The notes beneath the pieces are model-generated. The model saw nothing but the letters and a program-made list of their open reading frames with translations, searched no databases and was not told the origin of the DNA. 64,000 nucleotides of DNA, from assembly GCF_013205025.1 (NCBI RefSeq), contig NZ_JABMLE010000005.1, positions 62,001 through 126,000 of the forward strand, in the 5' to 3' direction. The stretch comes from Rathayibacter sp. VKM Ac-2857. Its GTDB lineage: Bacteria > Actinomycetota > Actinomycetes > Actinomycetales > Microbacteriaceae. Every line of letters starts with the position of its first letter. Positions within the stretch are counted from its first letter, which is position 1. Of the stretch, positions 26,202 through 34,590 are shown piece by piece. The translations under genes and the position numbers were made by a program.

Positions 26202-27809
26202 TTAGCTCTCGTTCTCGTTGCTGCCGGTGGCCTCTTCGGTGCCGGCCTTCACGGCCTGCGCGGCGTGCTTGGCGCCCTCCGCGGCCTTCGTCGCGACCGC
26301 GATCCCGGCGCCGATCGGACCGGCGGCCGCCGTCGCTCCGCCCGTTGCGGCCCCGGCGCCCGCGCCACTGGACGCTGCTCCGGCGCCCGCACTCGCCCCA
26401 CCGGTCGCGGCTCCGCCGCCCGAGGCCGCTGCCGAACCGGGCGGATTGGCGCCCGGCGTCGAGGACGCCGGGCGCCCGGGAGAGCTGCTGCTGCCGGTCG
26501 GCCCATCGGTCGACGAGCTGCCGCCTCCACCGCCTCCACCGCCGTTGTTCCCGCCTCCGCCGTTGTTGCTGGCGCGGATCGCACCGGTCGCGACGTCGCC
26601 CGCTGCCGAAATGGCCGCGGCGCCGACGAGCAGGCCCGCCGCGCCTCCGCCGCCGACTGAGGAGACGGCCGGGACGAGGAAGCGCATGAGAGCGGGCAGG
26701 GCCACGAGAGCGATGAGCATCAGAGCGAGGCCGGTCATGATCTGGAAGAGCCCGGTGCCGTCCGACTTGAAAAGGTCGGTGCCGGTCATCCGGAACGCGA
26801 TTGCGTAGACGATCGCCGCGGCGGGTTTGTAGAGGATGAACGCGATGATCCAGGCCAGCGCCTTCTTGAACCACTGCCGACCGATCTCGGTGTTCGTGAA
26901 GGACGCGGCGATCGGGAAGATGCCGGCGAGGACGACGAGCATCGCTCCGCGGAAGACCATCAGCGCGATCTGCACATAGGTCATCAGCACGGCGAGGATG
27001 CCGAGGAGGAAGAGCCCGATCAGGCCGATGGGCTGGGTGAGGGTCAGGCCGATCATCGCGGAGACGTTCGTGCCGAAGCAGTTGCTCTCACCGTTGGTGA
27101 TTTCGCAGTCCGTAGAGTTGTTGAGGATCCAGATCGAGAAGGCGTCGCCCGCCTGCGTGGCAAGACGGATGACGACGAGTCCCGCTCCGGCGACGGCGAT
27201 CAGCGTCAGGACGGTGCCCATCAGCTCCTTCAACGGGGTCGCGCGCTGCGTCCACGCCATCCGGCCCGCCGCGACGAGGACGGAGAGGACCGCCAAGCCG
27301 CCGGTGTACCACTCGAGCTGGCCCTGGACCCAGCCGACGACCGAGGAGGACTCGTTCAGGTGCAGCGCCAGGGGCAGGAACCCGGTCACGAGCGCGGACG
27401 CGGAGGAGAGCAGCAGCACTGCGAAGACGATGACGCCGATGCGGCCGACGTGGGCTTCCCCGTCGCCGTGCCGGCGACGGGAGGCCATCATGACTCCGGC
27501 GAAGATCAGGGACATGATCGCGATGCCCGCGGAAACCCACGTCACGTAGCCGAGGATCGTCTCGAACGCTTCAGGGACCGGAGGGGTGCCGCCGCCGTTC
27601 ACTCCGCCGCCACGGTCAACGACTGTCACCGGGGAAGGGACGTTCACCCAGAGGGTGCCCAGGGAGGCGATTGCCTTGCCGTAGCCCTCGAAGATGTTGT
27701 TGACGAACTGCTGCAGCGCATCGTTCGTCGCCTGGGAGACGACGACGCCGGCCTGGCAGCCGAAGTCGAAGATGCCGCACGGCTCATCGGAAGGCGGGGT
27801 CACGGTCAC
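26202..27809 (-). CDS. VirB6/TrbL-like conjugation membrane protein
   Basis: This 535-residue protein has a probable extracellular N-terminus, about eight membrane helices between residues 85 and 405, and a Gly/Ala/Ser-rich tail (about 410-535) rich in G and S repeats. A lysine-poor, polytopic protein with such a tail is typical of VirB6/TrbL homologs in Gram-positive systems, which form part of the DNA channel. The GTG at 27809 overlaps the stop of the upstream gene (GTGA). A second in-frame GTG two codons on is possible. Confidence 0.75.
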   Translation of the reverse strand: MTVTPPSDEPCGIFDFGCQAGVVVSQATNDALQQFVNNIFEGYGKAIASLGTLWVNVPSPVTVVDRGGGVNGGGTPPVPEAFETILGYVTWVSAGIAIMSLIFAGVMMASRRRHGDGEAHVGRIGVIVFAVLLLSSASALVTGFLPLALHLNESSSVVGWVQGQLEWYTGGLAVLSVLVAAGRMAWTQRATPLKELMGTVLTLIAVAGAGLVVIRLATQAGDAFSIWILNNSTDCEITNGESNCFGTNVSAMIGLTLTQPIGLIGLFLLGILAVLMTYVQIALMVFRGAMLVVLAGIFPIAASFTNTEIGRQWFKKALAWIIAFILYKPAAAIVYAIAFRMTGTDLFKSDGTGLFQIMTGLALMLIALVALPALMRFLVPAVSSVGGGGAAGLLVGAAAISAAGDVATGAIRASNNGGGGNNGGGGGGGGSSSTDGPTGSSSSPGRPASSTPGANPPGSAAASGGGAATGGASAGAGAASSGAGAGAATGGATAAAGPIGAGIAVATKAAEGAKHAAQAVKAGTEEATGSNENES

Positions 27810-28537
27810 TGGACACCGGCCCAGCTGATGTAGCCGCCGAGACTCTGCAGGGCGACCGGTCGGTAGGAGGGCTTGCCGTCGTCGGTGAGAACGACTTTCC
27901 AGTCACCGTCGCTCCACTGGAGCTCCTGCGCACCGCTGGACAGCGTCCCGTTGTTGAGGGTGAACGCCGTGTCGATCGTCGCCCGGTCGCTCGTGTACGA
28001 CAGCACCTTGAAGCCGGCGATCTGTGCGCTGACACCGTTGTTCGAGCTGCCGTACGTCGTCGCCAGGGCGGCGTCCCGGCCGGGGCCGGGAACGACGAGC
28101 TGCTCGAGGATGGGCGTGCTGAGGCTCGCGTTGGTCCCCATTGCCCACAGGTTCGCGGTGGCGAACAGGGCGCCTTCGACAGTGTGGGCGTAGCAGCTGC
28201 GCACTCCGTCATCTCCGATGACGCCGGGTCCGACGTCCGAGCGCTCCGGGGCGGCCATCGTCCCGACGATCGTCCACTCCGTCTCGGGCGCCGCCGAGAG
28301 CGTGCCGGACTCTTCGTCTCCGGCGAGTCCGCAGGCGCTCGCTTCCTCCGCGTCCGCGTCGGCGGTCGCGGCCGCTACCGGGGTCGACGGCGTGGCGGAG
28401 GGAGCGGTGCCCCCTCCGCCACGGCCCAGGGAAGTGACGGCAACGAGAATCCCCGCGAGGACCAGGACCACCACGAGAACGGCTCCGAAGATGAAGCCCT
28501 TGCGGGTGAATGGGTTACGAGGTTCCACGTTGCTCAT
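27806..28537 (-). CDS. membrane-anchored hypothetical conjugation protein (VirB8-like position)
   Basis: This 243-residue protein has a short basic cytosolic start, one membrane helix (about 17-36), a Thr/Ser/Pro/Ala linker and a C-terminal extracellular domain of about 160 residues. The start at 28537 has AAAGGGA upstream. Topology and size match VirB8/TcpC-type scaffold proteins with an NTF2-like domain. The C-terminal pattern (QIAGFKVLSYTSDRATIDTAF, LQWSDGDWKVVL) fits an NTF2-like fold, which is inference. It is coupled to the TrbL-like gene. Confidence 0.65.
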   Translation of the reverse strand: MSNVEPRNPFTRKGFIFGAVLVVVLVLAGILVAVTSLGRGGGGTAPSATPSTPVAAATADADAEEASACGLAGDEESGTLSAAPETEWTIVGTMAAPERSDVGPGVIGDDGVRSCYAHTVEGALFATANLWAMGTNASLSTPILEQLVVPGPGRDAALATTYGSSNNGVSAQIAGFKVLSYTSDRATIDTAFTLNNGTLSSGAQELQWSDGDWKVVLTDDGKPSYRPVALQSLGGYISWAGVQ

Positions 28538-28587
28538 GGGATTCCCTTTCGTCGGTGGAGCAGTGTCCGCTGGCTTGGAGACGGACG

Positions 28588-28896
28588 CTACGCGCCCATC
28601 AAGAAGCCGACGACCGTGAACGCGGCGGAGATGATGATCACGCCGATGAGCAGGCGGCCGAGCCAGCCGCCGATCTCTCCGCCTTCGCCGCGCCGGGCGG
28701 AGACGGTCATGGTGACGCCGAGGATGATCAGGCCGACGACGGCGACGCCGAGGCCGACCCACTTGGCCCAGCCCATGACGGTGGTGAAGGCCTCGAATCC
28801 GGGGGGCATGCCGCCGGGACCCGGATCGGGCACGACGGCGCCGAGCGCGCCCGTGGTAATGAGGATGTCGGTTGTTGCTGCGAGCAGTGCAGACAT
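28588..28896 (-). CDS. small VirB2/TrbC-like membrane protein
   Basis: This 102-residue protein has a Gly/Pro-rich extracellular stretch (about 20-35) and two strong membrane helices (about 43-66 and 79-100) joined by a short loop with ARRGEGGE. Its size and two-helix hairpin fit VirB2 pilin-like or TrbC proteins. Position between the VirB8-like and peptidoglycan hydrolase genes supports a role in the secretion channel. Confidence 0.65.
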   Translation of the reverse strand: MSALLAATTDILITTGALGAVVPDPGPGGMPPGFEAFTTVMGWAKWVGLGVAVVGLIILGVTMTVSARRGEGGEIGGWLGRLLIGVIIISAAFTVVGFLMGA

Positions 28897-28967
28897 GAGG
28901 TGCTCCGTTTCGTAGTGGGTGGTGCGGGGGTGATCGGCGCCGCGGGCGCGGCGTCGAAAGGGTCGGG

Positions 28968-30137
28968 TTATCCGGTGGTGAGGGGGCCGTCGGCGTAGGC
29001 GACGTCGAAGTGCAGGTGGTTCGGGGTGTCACCGAACTGGGTGATGTGCTGATACGTGGTCGAGCGGCACTGGATCTGGCCGGCGCGAGAGCCCTGAGGC
29101 ACCTGGGGGTCCAGGACCGTCAGCAGTTGCTGTGCGTTCGCGTCGCAGCCCGTGGTGGGCGTGCCGTCGAAGGAGAAGAAGTCGGCCGCGTTTCCGCCGC
29201 CGTTCATCCAGTGAGAGGAGCCGGTGCCGGCGCCCAGGAGCGAGCCGGTGCACTGGCGGTTGAGGTCGGAGACGCCGACCTTCCGGAACGTGTTCAGAGC
29301 GATCGTGATCACCTGGAGGATCCGCACGTCGATGACGCAGTTCTCCTTCGCGGTGCCCGCGGCCGTGTCGCGGATCTGTTGCGCGTACCTGTCCTCGAGC
29401 AGGCGCAGGCGCCCCTCCTCCATCGCCGTGACGAGTGCGGCTGCGAGGGCCTGCGCGTCGCCGGAGACGGCGACGCATACACCGATCGGCGCAGGAGTCG
29501 CAGGTGCGGTGCTGGCCGGCGTCGACGGAGCGCCTACCGGTGCAATGGTCGTGGGCGCGCTCGTGCTGCTGCCGAGGCCGTTGAGGTAGGTCATGATCGC
29601 CACGGCGTCGGCGCGGTACTTCGTGTAGTGGTTCGGGTCGGCGTTGCGCTGGACCTTGTTGATCGCGATGGAGGGTTCCATCGCCTGCCAGCCCTCGACG
29701 GTCACGAGGCGGTCGTAGAAGAAGCCGGCCGAGGTCGTCGGGTCCATGCGCTGCTCGATGGTGCCCCAGCTCGACTGCTGCTGGAACAGGCCGATCGAGT
29801 CAGCGACCGACCCGTCCGGGTTGATCGTGCCGTCTCCGTAGCTGATGTTCACCAGGGAGGACTCCCCGATCGCGGTCTGCACGCCCAGCGTCTGCCCGTC
29901 CACGCCGATCCCCTTCGCGGCTCCCGCGTTCACGATCAGTGCTGCGTTCCTGAGCTGGTCGTGCCCGTAGGCGCCGACCTTCGCATCTGCCGGGAGAGCG
30001 GAGACGTTGACCGGTCCCCCGCCTGGCAGGCATGCCGCGGCAGCGGAGCCGCCGAAGAACAGCACCCACAACAGCATTGCGATCGAGATGACGGGCACCA
30101 TGACCGCCGCCAGCACCCCCAGTCCCCCCTTCTGCAT
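28968..30137 (-). CDS. peptidoglycan hydrolase of the conjugation system (transglycosylase plus M15-like domain)
   Basis: This 389-residue protein starts with MQKGGLGVL at 30137 and one membrane helix. Next is a lysozyme/transglycosylase-like domain (about 60-180) with IGESSL as the catalytic-Glu region and SIGLFQQQSSWG. A Thr/Ala/Pro linker follows. The C-terminal domain (about 270-389) contains SSHWMNGGGNAADFF and NHLHFDV. That SxH...G.AAD with HxH pattern recalls LAS-type (M15-like) peptidases. Such VirB1-like enzymes open the cell wall for the secretion channel. The second domain is assigned by motif only. Confidence 0.75.
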   Translation of the reverse strand: MQKGGLGVLAAVMVPVISIAMLLWVLFFGGSAAAACLPGGGPVNVSALPADAKVGAYGHDQLRNAALIVNAGAAKGIGVDGQTLGVQTAIGESSLVNISYGDGTINPDGSVADSIGLFQQQSSWGTIEQRMDPTTSAGFFYDRLVTVEGWQAMEPSIAINKVQRNADPNHYTKYRADAVAIMTYLNGLGSSTSAPTTIAPVGAPSTPASTAPATPAPIGVCVAVSGDAQALAAALVTAMEEGRLRLLEDRYAQQIRDTAAGTAKENCVIDVRILQVITIALNTFRKVGVSDLNRQCTGSLLGAGTGSSHWMNGGGNAADFFSFDGTPTTGCDANAQQLLTVLDPQVPQGSRAGQIQCRSTTYQHITQFGDTPNHLHFDVAYADGPLTTG

Positions 30138-30141
30138 CCCG

Positions 30142-30675
30142 TTACTCCGAGGCCAGAAGGGTGATCTGCTCCACGGCCCAGCGAGTGCTCTCCGCGGGGC
30201 GGTGGACGTACACGGAGTACTCCCCCGCGTCGGTAGGGACGAGGATGCGCACCGTGAACGCGCCATCACCGTCGCGCACTCGCGCTTTGCCTGTGACGCT
30301 CGTGCACGGCACGTTCGCGGGGTCGACCGTCTCGTAGGCGATGCCCGCCTGCTGCGAGAGCACCGGATACAGCTCATTGATCCAGGACTCGTAGTCGAGC
30401 GACGGACGGCAGAAGGCGGCAACCGCATTCGTGGCTACCGCAACGGTGTCGCTCACTACATCTGGTTCTGGAGTCGGCTCAGTGTCACCAGGACCAGGTC
30501 GGCTGGGCGCGAGTTCGGCTGCTGAGGGCGCAGCGGTCGGGACAGGCGTTGTCGTCGTCGGCGACTCGCTCTCGTGCGGTGCGTCGTCCGACTGGGTGGA
30601 GGTGCAGCCTCCGATGAGGAGCGTGGCGCAGAGAGCAAGCAGCACGGGCGAGTACCGAAACGAAGATGCGAGCAC
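30142..30675 (-). CDS. putative lipoprotein in tra operon
   Basis: Up to 177 residues with a hydrophobic signal and lipobox LLIGGC near residue 24, then a Ser/Thr/Pro-rich linker and an extracellular domain with cysteines near 88 and 123. The GTG at 30675 has no ribosome site and lies only two bases from a possible -10, so translation may instead begin at the GTG at 30645. First gene of the minus-strand tra operon, immediately behind the operator region at 30686-30730. No family recognised; probably part of the cell-surface mating apparatus. Confidence 0.65.
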   Translation of the reverse strand: MLASSFRYSPVLLALCATLLIGGCTSTQSDDAPHESESPTTTTPVPTAAPSAAELAPSRPGPGDTEPTPEPDVVSDTVAVATNAVAAFCRPSLDYESWINELYPVLSQQAGIAYETVDPANVPCTSVTGKARVRDGDGAFTVRILVPTDAGEYSVYVHRPAESTRWAVEQITLLASE

Positions 30676-30685
30676 GTGTATAAAA

Positions 30686-30730
30686 CTACCGATTTCGGTA
30701 GCTAATGCAACCTGAGTAGGTTACCGAAAT
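30686..30730. promoter_or_regulatory. operator pair in the divergent tra/xre promoter region
   Basis: CTACCGATTTCGGTAG (30686-30701) is a near-perfect palindrome just upstream of TATACA, the -10 candidate of the tra operon (30677-30682 on the minus strand). A second, imperfect copy, TTACCGAAATAGG, lies at about 30720-30732 on the xre side. Two sites between divergent promoters are the usual arrangement for an autoregulated XRE repressor, here probably the product of the gene at 30762. Confidence 0.6.
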
Positions 30731-30744
30731 AGGCTCATATCGTC

Positions 30745-30762
30745 TTTGGTACATTCCATGCG
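30745..30762 (+). promoter_or_regulatory. extended -10 promoter giving a leaderless xre transcript
   Basis: TGG-TACATT (hexamer 30750-30755) ends seven bases before the GTG start, so transcription would begin at or next to the start codon. The gene start at 34153 has the same TTTGGTACA element at exactly the same distance. Confidence 0.45.
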
Positions 30763-31466
30763 TGGCTAGACGACCAGCGCCGGGACCGACGGACTTCTCG
30801 CGACGCGTGGTCCGCGCGGTTGAGACGCTCCGCGATCGTGCGCGGCTGACCAACACCGAGCTCATCCGCGCTGCGGGCATCTCGGCGAACTACTTCTACA
30901 TCCGCCTCCGCGGCGAAGCGCCGTTCACCACCAACGACATTGAGAAGCTCGCAGGAGCCTTCGGAGTCGAGCCGTACGAGGTGCTGCAGCTTGCCTCTTC
31001 CCCGACAACGGAGGATGGCGGAGGAGAGCTCACTGCTGAGCGCATCGACGGCAGGGAGTTCGCTCGGAGACTGAAGTTCCTCGCCGAAGGGCCGACGAGC
31101 GCCGATGCTCCGGTCTTCACCCTCGATGCCCTCGTTCAGTCGCTCCATGGCCGTGACATCAGCTTCGACCCGGAGGAGTGGGACGAGCTACTCGGACAGG
31201 AGGGCTTCACTCGGCTGCCGGTTGATCTGCTCGTCGGTCTCAGCGAGTTCTTCGGTGTCAGCTACGAGTACCTAGCCGCGAGGCGTGAAGACGAAGCCAG
31301 CGAGCTCATCGAAGCCGAGATCGGCTTCCACCGGGCGCTGCTCGCGACCGGTGCAACCTCCATCAGCGCTCGAGCGCTGGGTGGTATGAACGCCAAGCAG
31401 CTCGCCGCCGTCACCAAGGCGATTCTCTCGATCGAGCGGACTCCGAAGGAGGGCACCACCCCATGA
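30762..31466 (+). CDS. XRE-family repressor (ImmR-like)
   Basis: This 234-residue protein has a helix-turn-helix in residues 15-70 (LTNTELIRAAGISANYFYIR, then NDIEKLAGAFGVEPYEVL) and a C-terminal region with a second, partial helix-turn-helix-like segment (DLLVGLSEFFGVSYEYL). The start is GTG at 30762, probably leaderless. It is coupled by an ATGA overlap to the HEXXH protease gene, as in the ImmR/ImmA pair of ICEBs1-type elements, where the protease cleaves the repressor to induce transfer. It is therefore the likely master repressor of the divergent tra operon. Confidence 0.8.
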   Translation: MARRPAPGPTDFSRRVVRAVETLRDRARLTNTELIRAAGISANYFYIRLRGEAPFTTNDIEKLAGAFGVEPYEVLQLASSPTTEDGGGELTAERIDGREFARRLKFLAEGPTSADAPVFTLDALVQSLHGRDISFDPEEWDELLGQEGFTRLPVDLLVGLSEFFGVSYEYLAARREDEASELIEAEIGFHRALLATGATSISARALGGMNAKQLAAVTKAILSIERTPKEGTTP

Positions 31467-31993
31467 GCGCCACCCAGAGCAACGACGCCCTGTGGTTCGA
31501 GCACGCCGACGTCGAGGCGCGCACAGCGCTCGCATTCGAGCAGCACCGATTTCAGGACGACCAAACCCTGGATGCCCTTGTCGAGCACGTCGCCGACCTG
31601 CACGGCAAGCCGATCCACGTCGACGCCATCGACGACACCGACTGGGAGACGCTCACAGCTCTCTGGGTCGACTTTCCCCACGAGGCCCAGATCCTCTATC
31701 GCTCGACCGATACGCGGCTCTACCAGATGCACTGCATCCTGCACGAGCTCGCTCACATCGTCCTTCGCCACCCCGGCTGCAACGTCCTGGGAGACGATTC
31801 CTCCCTCGCGTCGTACCGGGGAACGGACGGACTCGTGCGCGGCCGCCTCCTGGAAACCGGCAGCTCGGAGGGCATCGAGAACGCCGACGGCGACCGGCGC
31901 ATCCTCGAAGGAGAAGCAGAGCACCTCGCACACCTTCTCTCGCGCTCGCTCCTGCGTCCTCGCTTCCGGGAGGACGAGGAGGTCTTCGGGTAG
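31463..31993 (+). CDS. ImmA/IrrE-type zinc metallopeptidase
   Basis: This 176-residue protein has HELAHI (HExxH, near residue 91) and a downstream GEAEHLAHLL helix that can supply the third zinc ligand. This pattern is the COG2856/ImmA-IrrE type. The expected role is cleavage of the partner XRE repressor on a cellular or quorum signal. It overlaps the repressor gene at ATGA and is followed directly by the membrane protein gene (TAG then ATG). Confidence 0.8.
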   Translation: MSATQSNDALWFEHADVEARTALAFEQHRFQDDQTLDALVEHVADLHGKPIHVDAIDDTDWETLTALWVDFPHEAQILYRSTDTRLYQMHCILHELAHIVLRHPGCNVLGDDSSLASYRGTDGLVRGRLLETGSSEGIENADGDRRILEGEAEHLAHLLSRSLLRPRFREDEEVFG

Positions 31994-32938
31994 ATGCAGG
32001 CTCTGGCACTGATCGCTCTGGTGATTCTCGCCGTCGTCTTCGTCGCCCGGATCCCCGCCGCTGTTTCCCAGCCCTCAAGCCGGCTGTCCTGGCTCGCCAG
32101 TGGAGTCGGCTCTCTCGCGCTACTCACCCGAGTCCACCCCGGGCTGGATCGGTTCCTCGGTGGTGAGAACTACATCAACCTCGCCCAGAATCTCCTTGCG
32201 ACCACGGCCTTCTGGCTGGTCATGCGCGCCGCCCTCCTTCAGTCCCGCAGCACCCCGCGGTTCTGGACCAGGAAGCTCATCCTCGTCGCCATGCTCGTGT
32301 CCTTCGCGGTGCCGTTCCTGTTCATTACCGACAAGGAACCCACCTCGAAGACCTTCATCACCGAGCACATCACTCAGAGCAGCACCTGGCTCTACGCCAG
32401 CATCTACATGACGGCGATCCTGGCCATCTCGACGATGCTCTTGCTGGGTCTCCGCCGCAGACAGGCGCGCTCCTACGGCTTCTTCGTCGCCGGCAGTAGT
32501 CTCGTCATACTCGCGTGCATCGACGAGATCGCCGCGTTGGCCCTCGACCACTTTGAGGTCACCGATCTGGGCTTCCGCATCCTCCTACGAAACGCGTTCG
32601 ACTTCCTGTTCTACTGCGGCGTCATCCTCATCGTCACCGGAATCGCCTCCTTCACTCTGCAGAAGGCCATGCGAGAGGCGCGACTCGGCCGACATGCGCG
32701 GCGACTGCGCCGGCTCGCCACCCGGCTCGCAATGATGCCGCCCACGAATGGGTCACGCGGCACTCGAGACGAATCTGCGATCGCTGTCGTGTACGACCTC
32801 GTGATCGCCCTGCGCGACTTCGAGAACGCCCATCGCGGCCGCCTGACCGCCGCGGACGCTCGCCACGTGGCAGAGGCCGAGGCCATCGTGCTGGAACAGC
32901 TCCCCTCCCCCGCGATCACGAAAGCCTGGACCCGATGA
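31994..32938 (+). CDS. polytopic membrane protein (MAB_1171c-like)
   Basis: This 314-residue protein has about seven hydrophobic helices in residues 1-225 and a basic cytosolic tail (about 226-314). It resembles MAB_1171c-type putative transporters, which in actinobacteria are often encoded beside an XRE regulator and an ImmA-like protease. No transport motif is visible, so it might equally be a sensor. The ATG follows the protease stop with no gap, and its own stop overlaps the hydrolase start (ATGA). Confidence 0.7.
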   Translation: MQALALIALVILAVVFVARIPAAVSQPSSRLSWLASGVGSLALLTRVHPGLDRFLGGENYINLAQNLLATTAFWLVMRAALLQSRSTPRFWTRKLILVAMLVSFAVPFLFITDKEPTSKTFITEHITQSSTWLYASIYMTAILAISTMLLLGLRRRQARSYGFFVAGSSLVILACIDEIAALALDHFEVTDLGFRILLRNAFDFLFYCGVILIVTGIASFTLQKAMREARLGRHARRLRRLATRLAMMPPTNGSRGTRDESAIAVVYDLVIALRDFENAHRGRLTAADARHVAEAEAIVLEQLPSPAITKAWTR

Positions 32939-34098
32939 GCGCACGACGTTTCAGCGCGAGAACTGCCCTAGGAGCGGTCGGAACCGCGATAGGGGCGCTC
33001 TCTCTGCTGGCAGGCGTCGGTGTCGTCCTAGGGCGGCGAGTCGTGATGCCCGGGCGCAAGAGGACCGTGCAGGTCCTCTCGGCGACCCCGGACAGCCTCA
33101 CCCTCCACGCGACTCCCGAGACCCTTCACGACGGCGAGTACGGCTTCTGGTTCGACTCCGATCGGGGCCATGCACTCGTTGGCCGGATCCTTCATCACGA
33201 CGCGATCGAGCGGACCGTTCGCCGCGAGGTGCTTCGAGTCACCGGCGGCGATCTCTCCACCGCTCACGAAGGCCGGTGGACCGGGCACGTCTTCGCGCGT
33301 CCTGAGGACATCGACTCGCGCGTGCGCGAGATCCACGTCGACTCGCCATTAGGCCCATGTCCGGCGTGGCTCTTCCCGTCAACCGGCGGCGAGGGCGAAA
33401 CAACCTGGGCGATCCACGTGCACGGCATCCGCACCACCCGCATCACCGCGCTGCGTTCAGTCCCGGCAGCACGCAAGCTCGGCTACACGTCGCTCGTTCC
33501 TTCGTTCCGAGGTGACGGAGATGGGCCACCAACGAAGAACGGGGCGTCGACTCTCGGCCAAACCGAATGGGATGACGTCGATGCTGCGATCAGCTACGCC
33601 GTGGAGCACGGAGCGCACAGCATCGTTCTGTTCGGCTGGTCCCTCGGTGGCGGCATCGCTCTTCAGCTCACAGAGCGGTCTCAACACCGCGATCTCATCG
33701 CAGCCCTCGTTCTCATCGCACCCGCCACCGACTGGCGGCAGGTCATTCGGGCTGGAGCGCGCCGAGCTCATCTGCCATCGGTCGTGGGTGCGCTTGGGAC
33801 GTTCGCTCTCTCCACTCGCCCCCTCAGTACCCTCGCAGGACTCCCCAAGCCCATCGACTTCGATGCCTTGGACTGGACCCGAGGACCGAGACTCACCGTT
33901 CCGACCCTCCTCATTCACTCAGACGGAGATCGGGAGGTACCTGCCTCGCTGTCACGGACCTTCGTGAGCGTGAACGCTGAGCGCAGCGAGCTAGCCCTGC
34001 TCCCGTCGGCTGCGCATGCCTGGGAGTACAACGTTGCACCACACGAGTTCGACGCCTCGATCTGCGAGTGGGTCGGACGGCGGCACGCGCCGAGCTGA
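32935..34098 (+). CDS. alpha/beta-hydrolase with N-terminal membrane helix
   Basis: This 387-residue protein has one N-terminal membrane segment (about 9-36), a variable region and a C-terminal alpha/beta-hydrolase. The nucleophile elbow is GWSLGGG near 239, the acid is in HSDGDREV near 325, and the base is in SAAHAWEYN. The active site probably faces the cytosol or membrane; substrate unknown. Fourth gene of a fully coupled operon (XRE, protease, polytopic membrane protein, hydrolase), so the four products probably form one signalling or effector unit. Confidence 0.75.
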   Translation: MSARRFSARTALGAVGTAIGALSLLAGVGVVLGRRVVMPGRKRTVQVLSATPDSLTLHATPETLHDGEYGFWFDSDRGHALVGRILHHDAIERTVRREVLRVTGGDLSTAHEGRWTGHVFARPEDIDSRVREIHVDSPLGPCPAWLFPSTGGEGETTWAIHVHGIRTTRITALRSVPAARKLGYTSLVPSFRGDGDGPPTKNGASTLGQTEWDDVDAAISYAVEHGAHSIVLFGWSLGGGIALQLTERSQHRDLIAALVLIAPATDWRQVIRAGARRAHLPSVVGALGTFALSTRPLSTLAGLPKPIDFDALDWTRGPRLTVPTLLIHSDGDREVPASLSRTFVSVNAERSELALLPSAAHAWEYNVAPHEFDASICEWVGRRHAPS

Positions 34099-34136
34099 CA
34101 GCGTGTACCCAAGTCGGTAACACTGCCGAACCTTAT

Positions 34137-34153
34137 TTGGTACAGTTCCGGCA
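34137..34153 (+). promoter_or_regulatory. extended -10 promoter before the first paralog gene
   Basis: TTTGG followed by TACAGT (hexamer 34141-34146) ends seven bases before the ATG at 34153. This matches the element and spacing at 30750-30762. GTCGGTAAC and GCCGAAC just upstream resemble the ACCGA half-site of the tra/xre operators, so the same repressor may act here. Confidence 0.4.
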
Positions 34154-34557
34154 TGGCTGTTGGACGAAGACCGTACCGGCCGCGGGTTGGAGGCCTTCAC
34201 GGCCTTAGTCGATCCGTCGCGACCACGTCACTGCAGCAATCGTCCTTAATCCCGGGATTGATCCCGCCAGCGCGCGGCGTGGCGCACGCAATGCCGGGGT
34301 TAAGTCACCACTCTGGACGCATGGCTCCGATCAAGCAGAAGCGACGCGCGCGCAACGGCGCCGTCACCGTGCCCGTCGAGGTTCAGATGCCGCCCGTGCT
34401 GAAGGACGACATCGACGGCGCCGCGAAGGCCTCGGGCGTCTCGCGCTCGTTGTACTTCGAACTCTTGCTTCAGCAGCTCCGCGACTCCACCGGGCACCTG
34501 CCCGTGCTGGCACCGACGTTCGACATCGACCAGGAGGCGCACATCTCCGCCGCTTAA
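34153..34557 (+). CDS. small DNA-binding-like protein, tandem paralog A
   Basis: Open from ATG 34153 (134 residues, possibly leaderless), but the conserved part begins at ATG 34321 and is 78 residues long. That core aligns without gaps with the 78-residue core of the next gene. Shared features are a basic N-terminus, SGVS near 39-42, an LxxY helix and a PLVA/PVLA segment ending in AA. The shape (beta strand, then two helices) suggests a ribbon-helix-helix-like protein, perhaps for copy control or transfer. Which start is used cannot be settled from sequence. Confidence 0.6.
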   Translation: MAVGRRPYRPRVGGLHGLSRSVATTSLQQSSLIPGLIPPARGVAHAMPGLSHHSGRMAPIKQKRRARNGAVTVPVEVQMPPVLKDDIDGAAKASGVSRSLYFELLLQQLRDSTGHLPVLAPTFDIDQEAHISAA

Positions 34558-34564
34558 TAGAAAG

Positions 34565-34590
34565 CGGCCCGCCGCTGACGCGGCGGGCCG
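34565..34590 (+). terminator. hairpin after paralog A
   Basis: An 11-base perfect GC stem (34565-34575 with 34580-34590) with a 4-base loop starts eight bases after the stop. It stands at the head of the structured leader of the next gene. Confidence 0.7.
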
